Source of the DNA: Collimonas antrihumi
GTDB taxonomy: Bacteria > Pseudomonadota > Gammaproteobacteria > Burkholderiales > Burkholderiaceae_D
Reading direction: 5' to 3'
DNA: 64,000 bases
Assembly (NCBI RefSeq): GCF_018304965.1
Contig: NZ_JAGQED010000008.1
Coordinates: 1-64,000 of the forward strand
The notes under the pieces: model-generated
The model's database searches: none
The model's input: only the letters and a program-made list of their open reading frames with translations
What the model was told of the DNA's origin: nothing
Position numbers and translations under genes: made by a program
In this document: piece after piece, positions 47,062-58,297 of the stretch
Layout: every line of letters begins with the position of its first letter
Position numbering within the stretch: the first letter of the stretch is position 1

Positions 47062-47780
47062 CTATCCTGGAAGCCGAAGGCTTGCACACGTTTTATGGCA
47101 AGAGCCATATTCTCCACGCAGTATCGCTTCAGGTAGGCGAAGGGGAAATCGTCGCGCTCTTGGGACGTAACGGCGCGGGCAAGACCACCACGCTACGCAG
47201 CTTGATGGGATTGACGCTCGCCCGTGAAGGTACTGTGCGCATCCTGGGCAAGACGACAACTGCCTGGCCGCCTTACCGTATCGCTGCCCTGGGTGTTGGA
47301 TATGTTCCTGAAGGGCGGCGCATTTTTCCGAATCTGACAGTTGAAGAAAATCTCATGGTCCCGCTAGAGCGCCCGGGTCCGTGGGCAATCGAGCGGGTCT
47401 ACAAACTGTTCCCGCGATTGAAGGAGCGCAGCGCGAACCAAGGCCGGCAATTGTCGGGGGGAGAGCAGGAGATGTTGGCAATTGCACGGGCGCTGATGCT
47501 CAATCCCAAGCTTCTGTTGCTCGACGAACCGTCGCAAGGACTGGCGCCGCTCCTGGTTCAAGAGGTATTCGATGTGATCGCGGCGATGCGCCATGAAGGT
47601 ATCTCGGTGCTGTTGGTCGAACAAAACGTGCGTGCCGCGGTAGAGATTGCCGACAACGCTTGTGTGCTTAGTGACGGACGTGTGGTTTTCCAGGGTGCTG
47701 CCAGCGAATTTGCAAGCGACGAAGCGCGGGTGCGTTCTCTGGCCGGGGCGAGCGTTGAAAATTGGGAAAATACGGAATAA
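47058..47780 (+). CDS. livF: ABC ATPase, LivF family
   Basis: A 240-residue ATP-binding subunit with a GTG start overlapping livG. Walker A is GRNGAGKTTTLRS, signature LSGGEQEMLAIARAL, Walker B LLLLDEPSQGLAP. It completes the importer. Confidence 0.94.
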   Translation: MTILEAEGLHTFYGKSHILHAVSLQVGEGEIVALLGRNGAGKTTTLRSLMGLTLAREGTVRILGKTTTAWPPYRIAALGVGYVPEGRRIFPNLTVEENLMVPLERPGPWAIERVYKLFPRLKERSANQGRQLSGGEQEMLAIARALMLNPKLLLLDEPSQGLAPLLVQEVFDVIAAMRHEGISVLLVEQNVRAAVEIADNACVLSDGRVVFQGAASEFASDEARVRSLAGASVENWENTE

Positions 47781-47792
47781 CCACGATAATAG

Positions 47793-47888
47793 TTAAGCCC
47801 AAACCACGGAAAGCAGCATCACGGCAGCCACTTCCAGCAGGTCGCCGACACCGTGAGCAATCATTGGCGCCAACAGGCTGCGCGAGCG
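47793..47888 (-). pseudogene. C-terminal remnant of a CPBP-type intramembrane protease
   Basis: On the minus strand 31 codons read RSRSLLAPMIAHGVGDL and then a hydrophobic end, stopping at TAA (47793-47795). SLLAPMIAHGVGDL resembles the last conserved motif (APMLAH...) of CAAX/CPBP membrane proteases. Two stop codons (TAA, TGA) stand directly upstream and no start or body of the gene is present. It looks like the tail of a gene whose rest was deleted. Confidence 0.5.
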
Positions 47889-47998
47889 TCATTATTTACC
47901 GTATATCGTGGCACAACATTGCTCATAGGCAACGTTGCGTAACGCTGTTGCCTTGTGCTGGATTGCGGCGCATTCTGGTGATGGCTCGCAATTACTTA

Positions 47999-48040
47999 TT
48001 GCAAAGCTAAAATTTAACCATTATTATTGGTCCAACCAAT
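47999..48040 (+). promoter_or_regulatory. Fucose operon promoter and GntR/FadR-type operator
   Basis: TTGCAA (47999-48004), 17 bases, then TATTAT (48022-48027). The palindrome ATTGGT-cca-ACCAAT (48026-48040) overlaps the -10 and start site. TGGTnnnACCA is the usual half-site pair of FadR-subfamily (FCD) GntR repressors. No such regulator gene is in the window. Confidence 0.7.
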
Positions 48041-48083
48041 GGACCTATGGACCGATGCCGACAGAGATCATCCAGATTCCTGA

Positions 48084-48872
<789 letters not shown>

Positions 48873-48879
48873 TTCTGAC

Positions 48880-48909
48880 ACTGATACTGATACTGATACT
48901 GATACTAAT
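48880..48909. repeat. Hexamer microsatellite actgat x5
   Basis: Four perfect actgat units (48880, 48886, 48892, 48898) and actaat at 48904, directly after the preceding stop codon and before the ribosome-binding site of the next gene. Could change length by slippage. Confidence 0.85.
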
Positions 48910-48949
48910 CCAGCCTGAAGGCGACCGCGTTAACTGTGAAAGAGAATCC

Positions 48950-49804
48950 ATGAAATTGTTGAGATACGGCCAGAAAGGCCAGGAAAAACCCGGCGTACTG
49001 GATGCACAAGGACGTGTGCGTGATTTGTCGGGTGTGATCGCGGATATTGCCGGCCGCCACCTGTTACCGCAAGAACTGGACAAGTTGCGCGCCTTGAATC
49101 TGGATAGCCTGCCGCTGGTTGCAGGTACACCGCAACAAGACCTGCGTCTCGGCCCGTGCGTGGGCGCAGTCGGCAAATTCATTTGCATCGGTTTGAATTA
49201 CTCCGATCATGCCGCCGAATCCGGCATGGAGGTACCGGCGGAGCCCGTGGTGTTCAATAAATGGACCAGCGCAATCTGCGGCCCGGACGACGACGTCGAA
49301 ATCCCGCGTGGTTCCTTGAAGACCGATTGGGAAGTGGAGCTAGGCGTGGTGATCGGCACCGGCGGGAGTTATATCGATGAAGCCGATGCGCTCAAGCATG
49401 TCGCCGGCTATTGCGTCATCAACGACGTATCCGAACGCAAATACCAGCTCGAACTGGGCGGCACGTGGGACAAGGGCAAGGGCTGCGACACCTTCGGCCC
49501 GCTCGGACCGTGGCTGGTAACCGCCGACGAGGTGGCGGATCCGCACGCACTCAACCTGTGGCTGGAAGTGGATGGCCATCGCTATCAAAACGGTAATACC
49601 GCAACCATGGTATTCCAGGTTCCGGCGCTGGTCAGCTATCTGAGCCGTTTCATGAGTTTGCAGCCGGGCGATGTGATTTCTACCGGCACGCCGCCAGGTG
49701 TCGGCCTCGGGCAAAAGCCGCCGGTCTATCTGCGCGCAGGCCAGGTGATGCGGCTCGGGATTGACGGCCTCGGCGAGCAACGCCAACACACCATCTCACT
49801 TTGA
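48950..49804 (+). CDS. 2,4-diketo-3-deoxy-L-fuconate hydrolase (FAH family)
   Basis: A 284-residue fumarylacetoacetate-hydrolase-fold enzyme. GLNYSDHAAESGMEVPAEPVV, the metal ligands in WEVELGVVIG and the NDVSERKYQLELGGTWDKGKG segment define the fold. It cleaves the diketo acid to pyruvate and L-lactate in the fucose route. Same operon. Confidence 0.87.
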   Translation: MKLLRYGQKGQEKPGVLDAQGRVRDLSGVIADIAGRHLLPQELDKLRALNLDSLPLVAGTPQQDLRLGPCVGAVGKFICIGLNYSDHAAESGMEVPAEPVVFNKWTSAICGPDDDVEIPRGSLKTDWEVELGVVIGTGGSYIDEADALKHVAGYCVINDVSERKYQLELGGTWDKGKGCDTFGPLGPWLVTADEVADPHALNLWLEVDGHRYQNGNTATMVFQVPALVSYLSRFMSLQPGDVISTGTPPGVGLGQKPPVYLRAGQVMRLGIDGLGEQRQHTISL

Positions 49805-49825
49805 ACTAGAAAAAAGAAATATACG

Positions 49826-51103
49826 ATGACCACAATTCGATCGATACGCGTATTGGATGTGCGCTTCCCGACCTCGCAAATGCTGGATGGATCAGATGCG
49901 ATGAATCCGGATCCGGATTATTCCGCCGCCTACGTCATTCTGGAAACGGATAAGCCGGGCCTGGAAGGCCACGGCCTGACCTTCACCATCGGCCGCGGCA
50001 ATGAAATATGCTGTGCCGCGATCAAGGCGATGGAACATCTGGTGATCGGCTTGAAGCTGGAATGGATCAGCGAAGACATGGGGCGCTTCTGGCGCCACAT
50101 CACTTCCGATAGTCAATTGCGCTGGATCGGCCCCGATAAAGGGGCAATTCACCTGGCCACCGGCGCGGTAGTGAATGCTGTCTGGGATTTGTGGGCCAAG
50201 GCGGAAGGCAAGCCATTGTGGCAGCTGGTGACCGACATGTCTCCCGAGGAATTGGTGCGGGCGATCGATTTCCGCTACCTGACCGACTGCATCACGCCCG
50301 ATGAAGCACTGGCTTTGCTGCGCGAGCAGGCGCCGGGCAAAGCCGAACGAATTCGCTCATTACAGGAGAACGGGTACCCGTGCTACACCACCTCAGCCGG
50401 CTGGCTGGGTTATGAGGACAAGAAATTGCGCAGGCTGTGCCAGGAGGCAGTGGACAGTGGCTTCAACCATATCAAGCTAAAGGTCGGCCGCGATCTGGCG
50501 GACGACATTCGCCGGGTCACCATCGCCCGCGAGGTTATCGGCCAGGAACGGCAACTGATGATCGATGCCAACCAGGTGTGGGAAGTCGACCAGGCGATCG
50601 ACTGGGTCAAACAGCTGGCCTTTGCCAAGCCTTGGTTTATCGAAGAACCCACCAGCCCGGACGACGTTGAAGGACATCGAAAAATCCGCGAAGGCATCGG
50701 TGCGGTCAAGGTTGCCACCGGCGAGATGTGCCAAAACCGCATCATCTTCAAGCAATTCATCATGCGTGGCGCGATCGATGTGGTGCAGATCGATTCCTGC
50801 CGTCTTGGCGGCGTCAATGAAATTCTGGCAGTGCTGCTGATGGCGGCAAAATACAAATTACCGGTATGTCCGCATGCCGGCGGCGTCGGCTTGTGCGAAT
50901 ATGTGCAGCATCTGTCGATGATCGACTATGTGTGCATTTCCGGCAGCAAGGCGGGGCGCGTTACCGAATACGTCGATCATCTGCATGAACATTTTGTCGA
51001 CCCGTGCGTCATACGGAATGCCAGCTACATGCCGCCAACCGCGCCGGGATTCTCGATTACGATGAAACCGGAATCGCTGCAGCAATACCGGTTTCGTGGC
51101 TAG
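49826..51103 (+). CDS. L-fuconate dehydratase (enolase superfamily)
   Basis: A 425-residue mandelate-racemase-type dehydratase. The lysine motif is HIKLKVGRDL, the metal ligands MIDANQVW, EEPTSPDD and ATGEMCQN, and the His/Asp dyad QIDSCRLGGV and CPHAGGVGLCEY. MLDGSDAMNPDPDYSAAYV at the N-terminus is diagnostic of L-fuconate dehydratase. It makes 2-keto-3-deoxy-L-fuconate. Confidence 0.93.
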   Translation: MTTIRSIRVLDVRFPTSQMLDGSDAMNPDPDYSAAYVILETDKPGLEGHGLTFTIGRGNEICCAAIKAMEHLVIGLKLEWISEDMGRFWRHITSDSQLRWIGPDKGAIHLATGAVVNAVWDLWAKAEGKPLWQLVTDMSPEELVRAIDFRYLTDCITPDEALALLREQAPGKAERIRSLQENGYPCYTTSAGWLGYEDKKLRRLCQEAVDSGFNHIKLKVGRDLADDIRRVTIAREVIGQERQLMIDANQVWEVDQAIDWVKQLAFAKPWFIEEPTSPDDVEGHRKIREGIGAVKVATGEMCQNRIIFKQFIMRGAIDVVQIDSCRLGGVNEILAVLLMAAKYKLPVCPHAGGVGLCEYVQHLSMIDYVCISGSKAGRVTEYVDHLHEHFVDPCVIRNASYMPPTAPGFSITMKPESLQQYRFRG

Positions 51104-51155
51104 GCACAACCAGGCAAGTAGCTCGTTGTGCCTGAAGCTGGTCTATAAAGAGTAA

Positions 51156-51995
<840 letters not shown>

Positions 51996-52014
51996 ATGCA
52001 TCTTGAGAGTGGAC

Positions 52015-53580
52015 ATGCAGCAATCAGAAAATTCCAGAGACGACGGGCAGACGCACGGAACTGAGTCGGCATCGGAAACCATTATTTCCCTGGAAAATGT
52101 CACCAAGCGTTTCCCGGGCGTGCTGGCGCTCGACAACTGCCGGTTCGATCTGCGGCGCGGAGAAGTCCACGCGCTCATGGGGGAAAACGGCGCTGGAAAA
52201 TCGACGCTGATGAAGGTATTGGCAGGCGTGTACCCGAAGGACAGCGGTGAAATCCGTATCGAAGGGCGCCCGGTTGAGATTCCCACTCCGCGTGCTGCAC
52301 AAATGCTTGGCATCGGCATCATTCATCAGGAACTCAACCTGATGAACCACCTGACTGCCGCCCAGAATATTTTCATCGGCCGTGAGCCACGCGGCCGCTT
52401 TGGCTTGTTTCTCGATGAAGAGGCCCTGAACCAGCAAACCAGGCTGATCTTTGAACGCATGCGGCTGGATCTGGATCCCGGCACGCTGGTGAGCGAGCTG
52501 ACGGTGGCCAAGCAGCAAATGGTGGAAATCGCCAAGGCCCTGTCATTCGATTCGCGCGTGCTTATCATGGATGAACCCACGGCGGCGTTGAACAACGCTG
52601 AAATCGAGGATCTGTTCCGCATCATCCGGCAATTGCAATCGCATGGCGTCGGCATCATTTACATCTCGCACAAGATGGACGAATTGCGGCAGATATCCAA
52701 CCGCGTCACGGTCATGCGCGACGGCCAGTACATCGCCACGGTTCCTACCGCGACCACCTCCATGGAGACCATCATCGGTATGATGGTGGGCCGCCAGCTC
52801 GACAATAGCGGAACGGAAATTCCGGATACGTCCGGCAACGACATCGTACTGCAAGTCAAAGGACTGGAGCGGGGGGCAACTATCAAGGACGTGAGTTTCA
52901 CCTTGCGCAAGGGTGAAATCCTGGGTTTTGCCGGTTTGATGGGTGCGGGGCGTACCGAAGTGGCGCGTGCGATTTTCGGCGCCGACCACCTTGATGCCGG
53001 CGAGATCCTGGTGCATGGCACCAAGGTATCGATCAAGTCGCCAAGAGATGCGGTGGCGCACGGCATCGGTTACCTGTCGGAGGACCGCAAACACTTTGGC
53101 CTGGCCACCGGGCTTGACGTCAAGACCAACGTCGCCTTGTCCAGCATGAACGGTTTTCTTAAACAAGGCCTATTCCTGGATCAAGCTGCGATTCGCGATA
53201 CGGCCCAGGGTTATGTCCGGCAACTGAGCATCAAGACGCCGTCGGTCGATCAGCCGGTGCGGCTGCTGTCTGGCGGCAACCAGCAGAAGATCGTGATTGC
53301 CAAATGGCTGCTGCGGGATTGCGACATCCTGTTCTTCGACGAGCCGACGCGCGGCATCGACATCGGCGCCAAGAACGAAATCTACAAGCTGCTCAATACT
53401 CTGGCGGAGCAAGGAAAAGCGATTGTCATGATCTCCTCAGAGCTGCCCGAAGTGCTGCGCATGAGCCATCGCATCCTGGTCATGTGCGAGGGTCGCATCA
53501 CCGGTGAACTTGCCGCCGCCGACGCTTCGCAGGAAAAGATCATGCAGCTGGCCACCCTGCGCGAAGCTGCAGTGGCCTGA
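52015..53580 (+). CDS. Sugar ABC importer ATPase with two nucleotide-binding domains
   Basis: A 521-residue duplicated ATPase of the RbsA/XylG/AraG type. First domain: Walker [15 protein letters not shown], Walker [14 protein letters not shown]. Second domain: degenerate Walker [11 protein letters not shown], signature [10 protein letters not shown] and Walker [13 protein letters not shown]. It lies in the fucose operon, so L-fucose or a relative is the likely substrate. ATG 52015 was chosen; TTG 52003 is possible. Confidence 0.92.
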   Translation: MQQSENSRDDGQTHGTESASETIISLENVTKRFPGVLALDNCRFDLRRGEVHALMGENGAGKSTLMKVLAGVYPKDSGEIRIEGRPVEIPTPRAAQMLGIGIIHQELNLMNHLTAAQNIFIGREPRGRFGLFLDEEALNQQTRLIFERMRLDLDPGTLVSELTVAKQQMVEIAKALSFDSRVLIMDEPTAALNNAEIEDLFRIIRQLQSHGVGIIYISHKMDELRQISNRVTVMRDGQYIATVPTATTSMETIIGMMVGRQLDNSGTEIPDTSGNDIVLQVKGLERGATIKDVSFTLRKGEILGFAGLMGAGRTEVARAIFGADHLDAGEILVHGTKVSIKSPRDAVAHGIGYLSEDRKHFGLATGLDVKTNVALSSMNGFLKQGLFLDQAAIRDTAQGYVRQLSIKTPSVDQPVRLLSGGNQQKIVIAKWLLRDCDILFFDEPTRGIDIGAKNEIYKLLNTLAEQGKAIVMISSELPEVLRMSHRILVMCEGRITGELAAADASQEKIMQLATLREAAVA

Positions 53581-53586
53581 CGATTG

Positions 53587-54675
53587 ATGATGGATGCTAA
53601 ATACCCGAATAACTCACATTCAATGAAGACGAACATGGCAAATATCCAGAACCCCCTGGCGCAGGTAAAGCCGCCCATCAGCGGACAGGGCGCACTCGCC
53701 GCTCTCAAGGCAAAGATATTCCATCCGGCCACGCGGCAGAAGCTGTTGGCGTTTGCCAGCCTGCTGGTATTGCTGGTGTTTTTCAGCTTTGCATCGTCGA
53801 ATTTCCTGCAGGTCGACAACCTGGTGAGCATCCTGCAATCCACCGCCGTCAACGGCGTGCTGGCGATTGCCTGCACCTTCGTCATCATCACCGCCGGTAT
53901 TGATTTGTCGGTAGGCACATTGATGACATTCTGCGCCGTGATGGCCGGGGTGTTCCTTACTTACTGGGGATTGCCGATCTACGTCGGAATTGTTGCCGCG
54001 ATCGTATTCGGCGCCTTGTGCGGCTGGATTTCCGGCGTGCTGGTGGCCAAGTTCAAGATTCCTCCCTTCATCGCGACGCTTGGCATGATGATGTTGCTCA
54101 AAGGCTTGTCGCTGGTGATCTCTGGCACCAAACCGATTTATTTCAATGACACCCCGGGATTTTCGAGCATCTCGCAGGAATCGCTGATCGGCAATTTGAT
54201 TCCCGCCTTGCCGATTCCCAACGCGGTATTGATCCTGTTCCTGGTAGCGATTGCGGCTGGCGTCGTGCTCAACAAAACCATATTCGGCCGCTATACCTTT
54301 GCCTTGGGTAGCAACGAAGAAGCGCTGCGCCTGTCTGGCGTAAATGTCGATTTCTGGAAGGTCGCTGTATACACGTTCAGCGGCGCCATCTGCGGTATTG
54401 CCGGCTTGCTGATTGCGTCGCGCCTGAATTCGGCGCAGCCGGCGCTGGGGCAGGGTTACGAGCTTGATGCGATTGCCGCGGTAGTCATTGGCGGCACCTC
54501 GCTGTCGGGCGGGACCGGTACCGTGCTCGGTACGATTATCGGCGCCTTCATCATGAGCGTGCTGATCAACGGCTTGCGCATGATGTCCGTCGCCCAGGAA
54601 TGGCAAACCGTGGTGACCGGCGTCATCATCATCCTGGCGGTCTATATGGATATCTTGCGTCGCCGTCGGCAATGA
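53587..54675 (+). CDS. Sugar ABC importer permease (RbsC family)
   Basis: About 362 residues with roughly ten membrane segments. [24 protein letters not shown] and [23 protein letters not shown] are the BPD_transp_2 hallmarks. The first 45 residues are polar and several in-frame ATGs (53587, 53590, 53623, 53635) could start it. Partner of the flanking ATPase and binding protein. Confidence 0.92.
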   Translation: MMDAKYPNNSHSMKTNMANIQNPLAQVKPPISGQGALAALKAKIFHPATRQKLLAFASLLVLLVFFSFASSNFLQVDNLVSILQSTAVNGVLAIACTFVIITAGIDLSVGTLMTFCAVMAGVFLTYWGLPIYVGIVAAIVFGALCGWISGVLVAKFKIPPFIATLGMMMLLKGLSLVISGTKPIYFNDTPGFSSISQESLIGNLIPALPIPNAVLILFLVAIAAGVVLNKTIFGRYTFALGSNEEALRLSGVNVDFWKVAVYTFSGAICGIAGLLIASRLNSAQPALGQGYELDAIAAVVIGGTSLSGGTGTVLGTIIGAFIMSVLINGLRMMSVAQEWQTVVTGVIIILAVYMDILRRRRQ

Positions 54676-54787
54676 GGTGGGTCGGAATAAAGTTTAAAGG
54701 TTCTGTAGGTGCATATGAGGTACACATGAGGTTCCGGGCATTTGCTTCAACGCCCACTGTTTTATAACCAAAAAAAGGAGACTTGAA

Positions 54788-55726
54788 ATGATAAAGAGAA
54801 GAGCAGTCAATATTGCCGTCGGCCTTGCTTTTGCGCTTGGGTTCAGTGCTGCTGCAAGCGCCGAAGACACCTATATTCCGCTGATCTCGAAGGGCTTCCA
54901 GCATCAGTTCTGGCAAGCGGTGAAATCCGGCGCCGAACAGGCGGCCAAGGATTTTAATGTGAAGGTATCGTTCGAAGGCCCGGAGACAGAAGCCATGGTC
55001 GACAAACAGATCGACATGCTGTCGGCAGCGCTGGCCAAGAAACCCAAAGCCATCGGCTTCGCCGCATTGGACAGCAAGGCAGCTCTGCCATTGCTGAAAA
55101 AGGCGCAGGCGGCGCATATCCCGATTGTCGCCTTCGACTCGGGCGTGGACAGCGATATCCCTGTGACCACGGCCACCACCGATAACAAGGCCGCCGCGGG
55201 ATTGGCAGCGGACAAGATGGCAGAACTGATCGGCAAAGAGGGCGAAGTCGCAGTGGTGGCGCACGACCAAACCAGCCGCACCGGCATTGATCGGCGTGAC
55301 GGTTTCGTCGAGCGCATGAAAGCCTATCCGAAGATCAAGATCGTCAGCATCCAGTACGGCGCCGGCGATCAGCTGAAATCGACTGAAATCACCAAATCCA
55401 TCCTGCAGGCCTATCCTCATCTCAAGGGCGCCTTCGGCACTAATGAAGGCTCGGCAATCGGCGTGTTGAATGGCGTCAAGGAAATGAAACGCAAGCTGGT
55501 GGTCGTCGGTTACGACTCCGGCAAGCAGCAGAAAGACGCGATTCGCGACGGCAGCATGGCCGGCGCCATCACCCAGAATCCTGTCGGCATCGGCTACAAG
55601 ACGGTAGAAGCTGCCGTCAAGGCACTCAAGGGCGAGAAATTGCCTAAGGTGATCGACACCGGCTTCTACTGGTACGACAAGAGCAACATCAGCGATCCGA
55701 AGATCGCAGCCGTGCTTTACGACTGA
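54788..55726 (+). CDS. Periplasmic sugar-binding protein of the ABC importer
   Basis: A 312-residue type I periplasmic binding protein. A signal peptide ends near AAASAEDT (about residue 26). YIPLISKGFQHQFWQAVKSGAEQAAKDF and VVGYDSGKQQKDAIRDG fit the ribose/galactofuranose-type group. AAAGGAG precedes the ATG. Last gene of the operon, with an unusual 112-base gap before it. Confidence 0.92.
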   Translation: MIKRRAVNIAVGLAFALGFSAAASAEDTYIPLISKGFQHQFWQAVKSGAEQAAKDFNVKVSFEGPETEAMVDKQIDMLSAALAKKPKAIGFAALDSKAALPLLKKAQAAHIPIVAFDSGVDSDIPVTTATTDNKAAAGLAADKMAELIGKEGEVAVVAHDQTSRTGIDRRDGFVERMKAYPKIKIVSIQYGAGDQLKSTEITKSILQAYPHLKGAFGTNEGSAIGVLNGVKEMKRKLVVVGYDSGKQQKDAIRDGSMAGAITQNPVGIGYKTVEAAVKALKGEKLPKVIDTGFYWYDKSNISDPKIAAVLYD

Positions 55727-55769
55727 TCCAAAGTTTTTTACCCCACATGCGACGGGTAGTCGGAACTAA

Positions 55770-55825
55770 CCGGGGGCAGAGTCAAGTTTCGCGACAAACC
55801 CTCCGAAAATTGACTCTGCCCCCGG
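55770..55825. repeat. Long perfect inverted repeat, REP/RAYT-type
   Basis: Sixteen-base arms ccgggggcagagtcaa (55770-55785) and ttgactctgcccccgg (55810-55825) match perfectly around a 24-base loop. I recognise this GGGGCAGAGTCAA type as a family dispersed in betaproteobacterial genomes, probably mobilised by REP-associated Y1 transposases. It lies between convergent genes and could end transcription from either side. Confidence 0.8.
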
Positions 55826-55845
55826 ATCACTTATGTCGTCGATGC

Positions 55846-56334
55846 TCATCTGAGCAGACCAAGCCGCTGATGCCATTCAAACAAAGATTCACGCGGGAAA
55901 TCGGCAAACTGCTTGTCCTTGCGACCTGCCTTGACTTCTACCCACGGCGCTTTGTAAGCTAACAGCAGATGGGTGTGTTCAGGCGGCGTCGGCAGCGGCG
56001 TATCGATGGCAGAAGCAAAGGGGTGCACCAGCTCAGGCCATTCCGGATCGTAGAGCCAGAGCGCGCTGCCGCAGCGCCGGCAAAAATGCCTTTGCGCTGT
56101 GCTGGTATGGGCGCGTTGTTCGCCTTTGCGTTTGAGTTTGGCGTGATAGACGCTGACGTCGTCTTGCCCCAGTACCTTCAAGGTCTTGGCGTCACCGCCG
56201 AGATTGATGGCATATCCGCCGCCGCCTTGGGTCTTGCGGCAAATCGAACAATAACAGCGCTGATAAGGGTACGGCGAGTCGCTATTCAGACTGAAACGAA
56301 CTGCGCCGCAATGGCACGATCCCTTGAGCTTCAT
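55846..56334 (-). CDS. GFA-family (glutathione-dependent formaldehyde-activating-like) zinc protein
   Basis: A 162-residue protein with zinc-binding cysteines in CHCGAVRFSL, CYCSICRKTQGG and CRRCGSALW. The family name comes from one formaldehyde-linked member, but most are of unknown function. It is the last of three same-strand genes (SDR, VOC, GFA). Confidence 0.88.
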   Translation of the reverse strand: MKLKGSCHCGAVRFSLNSDSPYPYQRCYCSICRKTQGGGGYAINLGGDAKTLKVLGQDDVSVYHAKLKRKGEQRAHTSTAQRHFCRRCGSALWLYDPEWPELVHPFASAIDTPLPTPPEHTHLLLAYKAPWVEVKAGRKDKQFADFPRESLFEWHQRLGLLR

Positions 56335-56360
56335 GGTTCTCTCCTGGTGGTTGCTGCCCG

Positions 56361-56744
56361 TCAGCGTCCTGGCTCATAGGTGCGCACTTCGAGATTGTGC
56401 CCATCAGGGTCATAGAAGTACCAGGCGTCGGCCATGCCGCGCGCGCCCAGAGACTGCTCCAACGGTCCACCGTTGCGGTCGAATGGCGTGCTGCCGAACG
56501 CTATCGATCGTTCGCAAAGATGGCGGTGTACCGCGTCGAAGCTGACACGGTCAAGACAAAACGCCAAGTGTACCGGATCGCGCGGGGTCTCGCCCATCAG
56601 GTCGAGCGTCAAGCTTTCGTTCACTCGCACGAGTTCGAACGGCCCCGCGCGTCCTTCGTGACGGAAACCGAGTACTTCCTGATAAAAATTAGCTGACGCC
56701 ACCGGATCGCATACCCGCAGGATGATGTGGTCAAGAGTTACCAT
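56361..56744 (-). CDS. Single-domain VOC family protein
   Basis: A 127-residue VOC (glyoxalase-fold) protein. DHIILRVCDPVASANFYQEVLGF starts the fold; metal ligands probably include His5, a Glu or His in HLAF and the terminal Glu in YFYDPDGHNLEV. Substrate unknown. 26 and 31 bases separate it from its neighbours, so it is likely co-transcribed. Confidence 0.88.
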   Translation of the reverse strand: MVTLDHIILRVCDPVASANFYQEVLGFRHEGRAGPFELVRVNESLTLDLMGETPRDPVHLAFCLDRVSFDAVHRHLCERSIAFGSTPFDRNGGPLEQSLGARGMADAWYFYDPDGHNLEVRTYEPGR

Positions 56745-56775
56745 GGTGTTCCTTTCAATGTGCTGACAGGGGCGT

Positions 56776-57561
56776 TCACGTCATGACGCGGCCACCCGCG
56801 ACATCCAACGTGATGCCGGTGATCCATGACGCCGACGCTGACAGCAAAAATAGTGCTGCCGATGCAATGTCGTCAGGTTGACCAAGCCGGCCCAGCGGAA
56901 ACGCCTCCAGCATACGTTGCTGCTGCTCGAACGGCATGCGTTGAGCGGTGCGTTCGGTCAACACAGCCGATGGTGAAATGCAGTTCACACGCACGCCGTG
57001 CCGGCCAACCTCGTTAGCGGCGTGACGTGTCAGCATGATCACACCGGCCTTGGCTGCCCCGTAGCCGGCCGGCGCTCCCGAAGCGACGCGTCCGCCCGCC
57101 GAAGCCATGGTGACGATGCTGCCGCCTCCACGCGCTATCATCGCCGGCAGGAAAGACTTGAGCGTGAAGAATGTTGAAGTCAGGTTGTTGTCGATACTTG
57201 AGCGCCAATCCTGTTCGGTGATGTCGGCCAATGCGACGGGGCGTCCGCTGCCGCCGCCGGCAAATGCCAGCAGCAACTCTGGCGCACCGAAATCGGCCTC
57301 GACGACCTCGCGCATGCGTTCGACAGAGGCCAGGTCGGCACAGTCGGCTATCGCCGCGATAGCTTCGCCGCCATGTGAGCGGATCGCGGCCACCGTAGCG
57401 TCTACGGCATCGCGGGCGCGGCCGTTGACGGCGACCCGTATGCCACAGCGGGCTAGCGCCAGGCAAGTGGCAGCCCCGATCCCGCGCGAACCACCGGTAA
57501 CAAGGGCTACCTTGCCGCGCAGATCTGGGTAGGTCGGAACAAGGCTGTTTGATTCGGTCAT
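56776..57561 (-). CDS. SDR-family oxidoreductase
   Basis: A 261-residue short-chain dehydrogenase. VTGGSRGIGAAT binds NAD(P); TMASAGGRVASGAPAGYGAAKAG holds Ser/Tyr/Lys. It is divergent from a lysR gene 91 bases away, the standard arrangement for LysR control. Substrate unknown. Confidence 0.9.
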   Translation of the reverse strand: MTESNSLVPTYPDLRGKVALVTGGSRGIGAATCLALARCGIRVAVNGRARDAVDATVAAIRSHGGEAIAAIADCADLASVERMREVVEADFGAPELLLAFAGGGSGRPVALADITEQDWRSSIDNNLTSTFFTLKSFLPAMIARGGGSIVTMASAGGRVASGAPAGYGAAKAGVIMLTRHAANEVGRHGVRVNCISPSAVLTERTAQRMPFEQQQRMLEAFPLGRLGQPDDIASAALFLLSASASWITGITLDVAGGRVMT

Positions 57562-57652
57562 GGCAGGTCTCCAGTGAATGCTTGACGCCAGATTACAAAC
57601 TGATTAGGCTAAAATCAAATCATCAATTATTGGTCAATCCATCAAAAAAAAG

Positions 57653-58297
57653 ATGTCTTACCTACTTCATCTGCGCAGTTTCATCAGCGTCTACAGGCAC
57701 AATTCGATCTCGCGCGCTGCGCTTGCCCTGCAGTTGACCCAGCCTGCGGTATCCCGCCACATCAAGATATTGGAAGCACGCCTGCAGTCACAGCTGTTCA
57801 CCCGTCTTCCGCGTGGATTAGCGCCGACGCCAGCCGCCATCGAACTGGAGCGGCAGGCCGGACTGCATTTGGACGCGCTCGAGGCCATCATCGGCAGCGG
57901 CGCGGGCCAGCGTGACGCCCTTGCCGGTGTCGTCCATGTGGGCGCGACCAGCGGCTTTTCCAGGCTGTTGCTGTCCGCATTGAGCATGCTGCCGCGCTAC
58001 GCTATTCGACTTGACCTGCGCGCGATGCCGCCGCCGGCCTTGGTGAAGGCGCTTGTCGACCGCGAACTCGATGTGGCTGTCACGCTAGCGCGCATACCGC
58101 ACAAAGGTGTCGACTATGAACTGTTGTATGAGGGGCGTCTGCAAATGGTATGTGCTCCGACTTTTCGGGACCGCCTGCCCAAGTCGGCTGCACCGAAAGG
58201 TCTGCCGCTGATCGACTTGCAGGGGCCTGTGCCGCCATTGGCGAGTTTTTGGCGCGAGGTGTTCGGCTGTAACGCTGAGCAGTGGGGGGATGTTTAG
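57653..58297 (+). pseudogene. LysR-family regulator truncated by prophage insertion
   Basis: The helix-turn-helix (SISRAALALQLTQPAVSRHIKILEARL) and the first half of the effector domain are intact, but the frame stops after 214 residues; LysR proteins usually have about 290-310. The break falls at FWREVFGCNAEQWGDV, and the TAG stop (58295-58297) belongs to the phage end that begins TGTTTAG at 58291. The divergent SDR-VOC-GFA genes may have lost normal control. Confidence 0.85.

Noticed and set aside
43082-47780. Importer as a phenylacetate transporter
   Set aside because: It is 15 kb from the paa cluster, next to unrelated genes, and the family spans many ligands; no evidence for this substrate.
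53620-54672. 350-residue minus-strand frame opposite the sugar permease
   Set aside because: Rich in His/Gln/Arg as typical for antisense of hydrophobic genes; no domain.
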